This document shows, in pieces, positions 57,998-64,000 of a stretch of DNA of 64,000 nt. The DNA is from Pseudomicrostroma phylloplanum (Eukaryota; Basidiomycota; Exobasidiomycetes; Microstromatales). The number at the start of each line of letters is the position of its first letter. Position 1 is the first letter of the stretch. The notes under the pieces are model-generated. The model made no database searches. It was not told where the DNA came from and was given only the letters and a program-made list of their open reading frames with translations. The stretch is from assembly GCA_039545275.1 (NCBI GenBank), contig BCHS01000013.1, positions 310,001-374,000 on the forward strand, read 5' to 3'. The translations under genes were made by a program, and so were the position numbers.

Positions 57998-59712
57998 GGC
58001 TGGAGGGAGGACCGAGGGATATGGGCTGGAAGTAGAGCCTTGACGAAGGAGTGGCAATCCTCATGACCACGTACTCCCCCGCAGGTCTATTTGAATCCCT
58101 CCTCCCTGCTATCTCGGACCGACATCGACACACCTCCGAGGATCCCTCCCCACCTCTTCCCACGTCCTGCGCTTGCTCTCTATCTTCGTGTGTCTCTCCA
58201 CTTGCCTGCAAGTCTGATTCTTCGAATGTACGCCCTCTGTGTTCTGTCCTATCCTGCCCTTTTGAGCCCTGTCAAAGAACTGCACCCCAGCCCTCCGCAC
58301 CTCATGCACGTCCCCTCAACGATTACTTATCTTCCTCCTCCCCTCCCCTCCACCCACCTCTGCTCGCCTAGAAGTGCAGCTCTGCCCCTCCAGCCGAAAG
58401 TCTCGCACCCGCACCCAGAGATCACCACTTCAGTCTTCGGGAATTTCGCCGAAACCAGGTTTTGCTTCTCCTTTTTGGCGAGATTGCGAAATCTCTCAAG
58501 AGCTTGGGAATTCAGGAGCTCGGGAAGCTCGCTCCTCCCCGCCCCTGCCTGTTCGCTGCTCCCCGCTCTCCGCAAGGCGCAAGGAGCAAGGCGCGACCCA
58601 GGCAGGCTTTTTGCCCGGAGAATTTCGCGGCCCTCAGCACAAGCGCGAAGGCAAGCGGGCAGGGCAAGCGGGAGCGGGAGCAAGAGCGGGAGTGCAGCTG
58701 ACAGGCAGATAAGGATTGGCAGGGCTGCAATCCTCAAGCCCTCAAGGCCTAAGAGCCTGAAGGGTGACCAGGAATACCCGAAACGAGGTCTGACCGAGGG
58801 ACCGCTCCTTGGCATTCGCTGCTCGGTGTCCGATTCCCACGGAGAGGTGCTGATGATTGCTATCAGTATCGGTGCTAGAGTTGCGACTCACAGCCACAGC
58901 CCCGCCTTTTCGCTTGACTTCTGCTTCGGCCCGAACTCCAGAGACGAGGGCTCTGGTAGGGAGAGGGGAGGGACGCTCCGCCTTCTGGGTTTCCTCGGAC
59001 CTGCACCTTCCGGACCTTCTCTCTCGAGCACCTGCCACGGCAGCTGACAGCTCGGTCAGAGCAGCTCGGTCCTCGGCTCTCGGAGCTCGCTCTACCTATC
59101 TAACCAGCTATCATGCTTGCTTTGCCGTGCTCTGATCGGCGTCGCCCAATCTGCACACCTGACGTGACGTCTCACACGACCTGACCCGACATGATTTGGA
59201 GATGTGTTGTAGACTGATAGACAACCCAGCCAGCCAGCAGTCACATACACAGACACAGACACACACGCACGCAACCAAGCAAGCAAGGAGTGAGGCAAAT
59301 GACTTCGACTTCGATTATGTTCGCAAAGGAAACACAAAGAGGGGAGGTTGGAGGGGTGGAAAAGATGAAGACAAAGAGGTGTGAAGTGGGGGGGCGAAAA
59401 CAGGGTATATGCGCGCGCCGAGCAGATTTGAGCCTGCTCGGTTGCTAGTGAGGAGAGGAGAGGAGAGAGTCGTCGTACGGAGCTGTGGCACCTGGATCAG
59501 ATGAGACACAGGACGCGATGCGACATGACACTCTCGAGGTGAATGGTGGGAGAGGGAGGTGAAGCAGATCGGTAGCCGTACCCGAGGACAAAGGGGCAGA
59601 AGAAAGGCGAGAGGTATAAAGAAATTTTGGGTATATGTGGGTACCCGGTGGTGGGCACCCGAGATTGCCTCTTGACGCTACTGGCCTTGTGGCATCGTGA
59701 CACATCCAACGC
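57998..59712. other. Long non-coding block between two minus-strand genes
   Basis: About 1.7 kb. It holds the permease promoter and the 3' flank of the next gene. The part 58430-58720 is dense in short direct and inverted repeats: GAATTTCGC motifs, a perfect stem GAGATT-GCGA-AATCTC (58481-58496), and GGGAGC-type runs. ORFs across it are not supported by domains or splice structure. No transposon ends were identified. Confidence 0.45.
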
Positions 59713-61782
59713 CTACTCCTTCTTCTCTTCAGCGTCGACCTTGACCTCGGCGGCGGGTGCAGCAGCGGCCACGGCCACGGCCTCGGCCTTCTCCTCAGCC
59801 TTCTCCTCGACCTTGACCTCACCTGGCTTGGCTTCCTCGGCTTCAACGATGATGGCAGGAGCGGTGATAGCGTCGAGAGCGAGTGCGGGGGCAGCGACAG
59901 GGGCCTCAGCCTCAGCGGCGGCGACGACGGTGGCAGGTGCCTCGGTCTTGTCCTCTACCTGCTCGGTTGGGGTGACGGGGCTGGTCTCTGCCTCCTTGTC
60001 CTTCTTGCCACGGTGGAAGTCCACACTCAGACGGTTCTTGCTAGACTTGAGCTCCTCCTTGCCCTTGTCGAGGATCTTGTTGGCCATCTTGTTGAGCTTG
60101 TCCAAGCCGAAGGAAGAGGGACCCGACGCCTTCTTGCCGGAGCCCTTGGCAGGGCTGGCGGGGGCGCTCTCGGTCTCCTTGGCGGGAGCAGCAGCCTCGG
60201 CTGGTGCTGCCTCGGCTTCTGCTTCTTGAGCGGCGGTAGCCTCGACGGCAGTCTCGAGAGGGTCAGCCTTGGGGACAGCTGCTGGGCTTGTAGCCGTCTT
60301 GCTAGAACCTTTGCCGTTCACAAAGGCGGAGAAGATCGAAGTCTTGCGCTGAGCAACGGGCGGCGTGTCCTTGGGAGCATCCTGAGCGGCGACGGTCTCG
60401 CTGCCTGACGGTGTTGCGTCGACGGGTGCGGTCTCGGCGACTGGCTCAGCAGGGCTAGCCTCCTTGGCGACGACGGCCGAGTCCTTTCCTTCGTCTCCAG
60501 AAGTGGCAGCACTCTTGTCACCGCCCTTGGACTGGACGGAGATCGAGAATCGCTTCTTGAGGCCGAGGAACTTCTTCTCGGACTTTGCAGGTTGAGATGC
60601 TTCGCCGTCGCTCTTTGCAGCAGCGGTGGTAGGAGCCTCGGCGTTCTCGCTTGTGGCAGTCTCGGCAACCTTGTCGGTGGCCTCGGCGTCAGTAGCGGCG
60701 GCTACAACGGGTGCAGCCTCAGTCGAATCCTGATTTGCTACCGCTTCGGGCTCGGTCGCAGCAGGCTTGCCGGCTGACTTCTTGTGGAAAGCTTCCTCAA
60801 ACTTCTTTCCCAGAGCCTCAGCCTTGCCCTTGAATTGGTCGACCTTCTTGTGAGCAGGAGCCTTGGTAGCACCCTCTTCAGCCTTGGGGCTGTCTTCCTT
60901 GACCTTGGCTGCGACGATCTCGATGTTCTGCTTGATGTGGGCAGCGCTCTCCTCGACCTTGGTGGCGGCGGACTCTGCTAGCTCGTGCAGCTTGGCCGAG
61001 GTGGACTTGCCGGGTGACGCTGGCGGAGAGGCAGTGAGGTTGGCGGCGGTGCCGGTAGCTCCTTTCTTGGTGGGCGTAGCAGAAGGGCTGGCGATGGGAG
61101 TGGCAAAGCCGTGCGAGACTCGGTGCTTGAAGGCGGCAAAGGACGTCCTTCGAACTGGTGGAGCAGGAGACTCGGTAGCAGTAGCAGCCGGAGCAGACTC
61201 GGCGGGGGTAGCGTCTGCACCTTCGACGGCGGCTTCAGCTGGAGTCTCGGTGGTGGCGGCGGTGGTGGGGGCGGCAGCCGCCTCTGCTTGCTTAGCCTCT
61301 TCCTTCTTGTTCTTGCCGTCGGTAGCACTGTCAAGGCTTGGCTTTGGGACAAGGGCGACGTTGAGCCCCTTTCGCAGCGAGGTGAGGAAGCCAGTCTTCT
61401 TCTCCTCTTGCACGGCTGCCTCCTTTTCGGTCGACGGTGCTGCTGCTACCTCCTCAGTAGGCTTGACGTCTGCTTCGGCAGTCTGAGCTGGCTCGGCAGC
61501 GGCTGGCTCCTCGGCTGGCTTGTCAGTGGCGACTGCAGCATCGGCGACGGGTGGTTCGACTGGGAGGTCCAGAGCGTCAGAGGAATTGAGAAAGGTGACG
61601 AGGTCTAAGAAGGTCATGTTGATGGAACATTCGACGTTCGCATGCTCGACGCTGTACTCACCTGTGACTACAAGGGGCGCCTCGACTGCCTTGTCCGCGG
61701 GGGCAACGACGGCGGCGTCTGGCTGAGCCACAGCATCGGTGGCTGTGGCGGCGATGGCGACGGGAGTCTCAGTGGTGGCCAT
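59713..61782 (-). CDS. Ala/Glu/Lys-rich low-complexity protein with an in-frame intron
   Basis: Start at MATTETPVA (61782). If the stretch 61661-61560 is translated, the product is 689 aa; if it is removed as an intron (GTGAGT donor, CCCAG acceptor, 102 nt), the product is 655 aa. The spliced form joins LVV...T to VEPPVADA, matching the Ala/Val/Pro-rich sequence on either side, while the 34 codons in between (SVEHANVECSINMTF) look different in composition. The body has repeated RRTSFAAF, KRFSISVQ, RKTSIFSAF and DFHRGKK motifs spaced by EAAP-rich linkers. I do not recognise a family; a cytoskeletal or membrane scaffold role is a guess only. Confidence 0.65.
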   Translation of the reverse strand: MATTETPVAIAATATDAVAQPDAAVVAPADKAVEAPLVVTGEYSVEHANVECSINMTFLDLVTFLNSSDALDLPVEPPVADAAVATDKPAEEPAAAEPAQTAEADVKPTEEVAAAPSTEKEAAVQEEKKTGFLTSLRKGLNVALVPKPSLDSATDGKNKKEEAKQAEAAAAPTTAATTETPAEAAVEGADATPAESAPAATATESPAPPVRRTSFAAFKHRVSHGFATPIASPSATPTKKGATGTAANLTASPPASPGKSTSAKLHELAESAATKVEESAAHIKQNIEIVAAKVKEDSPKAEEGATKAPAHKKVDQFKGKAEALGKKFEEAFHKKSAGKPAATEPEAVANQDSTEAAPVVAAATDAEATDKVAETATSENAEAPTTAAAKSDGEASQPAKSEKKFLGLKKRFSISVQSKGGDKSAATSGDEGKDSAVVAKEASPAEPVAETAPVDATPSGSETVAAQDAPKDTPPVAQRKTSIFSAFVNGKGSSKTATSPAAVPKADPLETAVEATAAQEAEAEAAPAEAAAPAKETESAPASPAKGSGKKASGPSSFGLDKLNKMANKILDKGKEELKSSKNRLSVDFHRGKKDKEAETSPVTPTEQVEDKTEAPATVVAAAEAEAPVAAPALALDAITAPAIIVEAEEAKPGEVKVEEKAEEKAEAVAVAAAAPAAEVKVDAEEKKE

Positions 61783-63217
61783 GTGAGTGAAAGTGGCTGA
61801 GTAGGCGGCGTGAAGTAGGGGATGCTTCAGGAGGTGGGGGAGAGAAGGGGTGAGGAGTGAGCGGTAAAGGGGCAATGGAAATACTTAAGGCAGAGGGAGG
61901 AGTGGTGTGCCAAGAGGAAAGACGCTCAGGGGCTTGCGTCGAGTGTGACGAGTGACAAAAGAAGGTGAGAGGATGCAGCAGCGTCCCTCTGTGCCCCTGT
62001 GTTGCTGCTCTTCAGGTACCTTGCTACCGTTGGCCTGCCTCCTGCCTGTCCGCCTGCTTGTCTCCTCTCGCGCCCGCTCCGGCCGTGCTTTGCTCCCCTT
62101 TGATCCCGGACCCTCCATTTATTGACGTGCCTGACGCACGGTTGACCTGCTTGTCTCTTTGTCGTCGAGGCCAGGAGCGCACAAACACGGAGCCGAGGCG
62201 CATTCATATATCCAGGTGGGCACAGCAAGGGAGCAGATGAGGCAACAACATCGACCATTGCGCGTGGCAGACCTGCAACGGCGCTTCATACCGTAGCTCC
62301 GTCTACTGGCCGGGGATAATGAGCTGGAGGGAGGGCACGCAGGAGCAACGCCTGTCCCTCTGTCGTGGTGGTAAAGTAGGCAGCGCTCATCAGCATGCGA
62401 GTCGTGTCCCCGCGTGTACCTGTCATCTTTGCGATTCCAACGAGCCCAAACATGACCACACTTGTGCGGGTAGTCATTCTCAGAGTGCCGGTAGCGAGGA
62501 GCGAGGATGCTTTGATTTTTCCCTCGAGGAGGGGGGGAAAGGGGAGAAGGAAAGGGGAGGCGTCGGAGCATGCGGCCCAAAGCACGGGCGGGGGCGGAGT
62601 GTGAAAGCACGGGCGGAAGGAGGAGGGCAGGCGAGACAGGCAGGCAGGCGGGCGGCGGGCGGCGGGCGGCGGATGGGCGTTTGGCTTCCTTTCGCGCCTT
62701 TTTGCCAGTGCCTCTTTCCGTGTCAGTGGTGCGGGCGCGTGCGTGCGTGGGTGGATGATGGCCCTGCGTGTGTGTGTGTGTGCGGCCCTGCGTGCAGTTC
62801 TTCGCTCTCCCCTCCCTCCCCGCCCTCCTCTCCTCCCCCCCTCTCCCCCTCGCAATCACCGAACTCGGAGGAGAATGGGTGGCAGGCAAACCTCGGTCCA
62901 TTCATCTCGCACTTCCTTCTGCCATCCATTTTGCTCTCCTACCATATCATCCTACTCAGCATCTTACCGCAACAACCACCATCATCATCGTCGATCACCT
63001 CCACCACCCACACCGCCCCTCGTCCTGCATTCTTTTCCGCATCGCTCACATCAACATCGCGTCTGGCTCTGCTACCATTCTCGCACCGCCGTCTTCTCGC
63101 TCACGCATTGCACGGCTAAGCAGGCACCACCTCGCGCCTGCCTAGGCCACTCCACACGTCTGACACACATTCAGGCCACCCGCAAAGACACTTGCGCATA
63201 CCCCACATCTCACCGCC
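61783..63217. promoter_or_regulatory. Divergent promoter between Ala/Glu-rich gene and ITC1
   Basis: About 1.4 kb. Contains GGCGGGC repeats (62636-62675), a GT dinucleotide run (62766-62783) and a G-rich block near 62529-62560. The last 250 bp before 63218 are CACC/CATC-rich, typical of a leader. Frames across it on both strands have no recognised domains. Confidence 0.45.
62636..62675. repeat. GGCGGGC microsatellite and G-rich run
   Basis: A tract of short GC-rich units in tandem (CAGG, then GGCGGGC) inside the divergent promoter of ITC1. Confidence 0.6.
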
Positions 63218-64000
63218 ATGGTTCTCCTCCGGCGGAAAGAGGTGGAGATGGTCCCACCCCCGGACCCATCCGAGTTTGAGCCGGGAGAAGATCCAGAAGT
63301 CTGGTACATGGCATCCACCGGGGAAATATTCCTCGACTACGAGTGAGTGTGCAACCTCCCACAGACACTTCTCCGAAGCTTCTCACTTCTTGAACCGCAC
63401 TGAACCTCGCCCCCTCTCCTCCACTCCGATTGCAGGACATATGCACAGCGTCTGTCCTTCTACAATCAGCAGGTCTTCCAAGATGAGCTGACTGGCAAGC
63501 TCAACCTCACCTTCTTTCAAGCCATACACTCGGAGAGAGAAGAGGCAATGAAGCTCCACCAGAGGTTCCCAGAGTCGCTCAAGGGGCCCGTGCTTAGCGC
63601 CGTACAGTTTCATATCACCGGTCGATTGGATGAGCTCATCGATGTCGTATTCGACCGCTTCAAGGAGAGGTACTTCACCGGCGAGGCAGTCTTTGTTGAC
63701 TTACAAGGAGACAAGTGAGTATGCAGACGCTCTTTGGTTGGCGGGCCAATGGGATCACTGACCCTGGTACACTCAATTCCTGCGAATATCATCAGATACT
63801 ATGCACGTGTGATGGATGTATTCCCACCTCGGTCGCTCGTGCGGCACCATGCTCAATTGGCAGAGAAGGCTAGTGCTAAGACTGGCAGCGTACAGGCACC
63901 ACCTCTTGCCCAGGACATTGTACACAAAGTGGGAATCGACTTGTACACGGATGCTGAAAGCGCAGCCACAATAGATGATCCTGGAGACTACATCTACAGC
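63218..64000 (+). CDS. ITC1: Itc1/ACF1-type chromatin remodeller subunit, 5' part
   Basis: Regulatory subunit of an ISWI chromatin-remodelling complex (Itc1/Acf1/WSTF family). Exons 63218-63342, 63436-63714 and 63796 onwards, running off the right edge. The protein begins MVLLRRKEVEMVPPPDP, then VWYMASTGEIFLDYETYAQRL and FYNQQVFQDELTGKLNLTFFQA, the WAC domain that starts this family. The splices join ga|g and aa|a in phase. Later domains (DDT and others) lie outside the window. Confidence 0.92.

Noticed and set aside
58091..59047. Plus-strand frame of about 318 codons in the 58-59 kb spacer
   Set aside because: Repeat-rich, Ser/Arg-biased translation with no recognised motif; several overlapping frames are equally open.
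59713..61875. Start of the Ala/Glu-rich gene at an ATG at 61875
   Set aside because: The extra N-terminus is a different composition (LLTPSLPHLL) and the ATG at 61782 begins the characteristic Ala/Thr-rich sequence directly.
62119..62901. Long minus-strand frames between the Ala/Glu-rich gene and ITC1
   Set aside because: They cross microsatellites and G-rich runs, read as Thr/His/Arg repeats, and have counterparts on the opposite strand; no domain.

Overview
The window reads as a draft nuclear contig of a GC-rich, intron-bearing fungus, most likely a basidiomycete of the Ustilaginomycotina. The evidence is short GT-AG introns (mostly about 50-120 nt), ER and lipid genes of fungal type, a Rim15-type kinase, and no operons, Shine-Dalgarno sites or bacterial elements. 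The lineage is an inference from gene style; no rRNA marker is present. One ambiguous base (N at 17858) shows this is draft sequence. Exon boundaries were derived by eye from splice consensus, reading-frame phase and family motifs.

Layout, left to right: 5' part of a GPR1/FUN34/YaaH transporter (minus, runs off the left edge); POL12 (plus) converging on ALG12 (minus); two paralogous PD-(D/E)XK-like proteins (minus); a very large RIM15 kinase (plus, about 3,900 aa); TFIIIC subunit SFC1/TFC1; an MFS transporter with a huge central loop; a GT32 inositol-phosphoceramide mannosyltransferase; a 3-ketoacyl-CoA thiolase. Then come a gene predicted to join a Nudix hydrolase to the KEOPS subunit Pcc1 (minus), EMP24 (plus), two small tandem paralogs whose first coding exon is only the ATG (minus), INO1 (plus), and a secreted aspartic protease with a His-rich propeptide (plus). 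The right part holds a poly-Q/RGG low-complexity protein (minus), complex I subunit ESSS (plus), an Mgr3-like mitochondrial TPR protein (minus) divergent from MPDU1 (plus), a Dal5/Tna1-type permease (minus), an Ala/Glu-rich protein with an in-frame intron (minus), and the start of ITC1 (plus, runs off the right edge).

Most genes are housekeeping. Several serve ER mannosylation and inositol lipids: ALG12 and MPDU1 act on dolichol-linked glycans, INO1 makes inositol phosphate, and the GT32 enzyme mannosylates inositol phosphoceramide. This looks like chance proximity, not a cluster. The points that most deserve a second look are the predicted Nudix-Pcc1 fusion, the ATG-only exon paralog pair with a probable GC-AG intron, the PD-(D/E)XK pair in which one copy has lost its active-site lysine, the 102-nt in-frame intron, and the His-rich protease prodomain. 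No CRISPR, rRNA, tRNA or intact transposon was seen.
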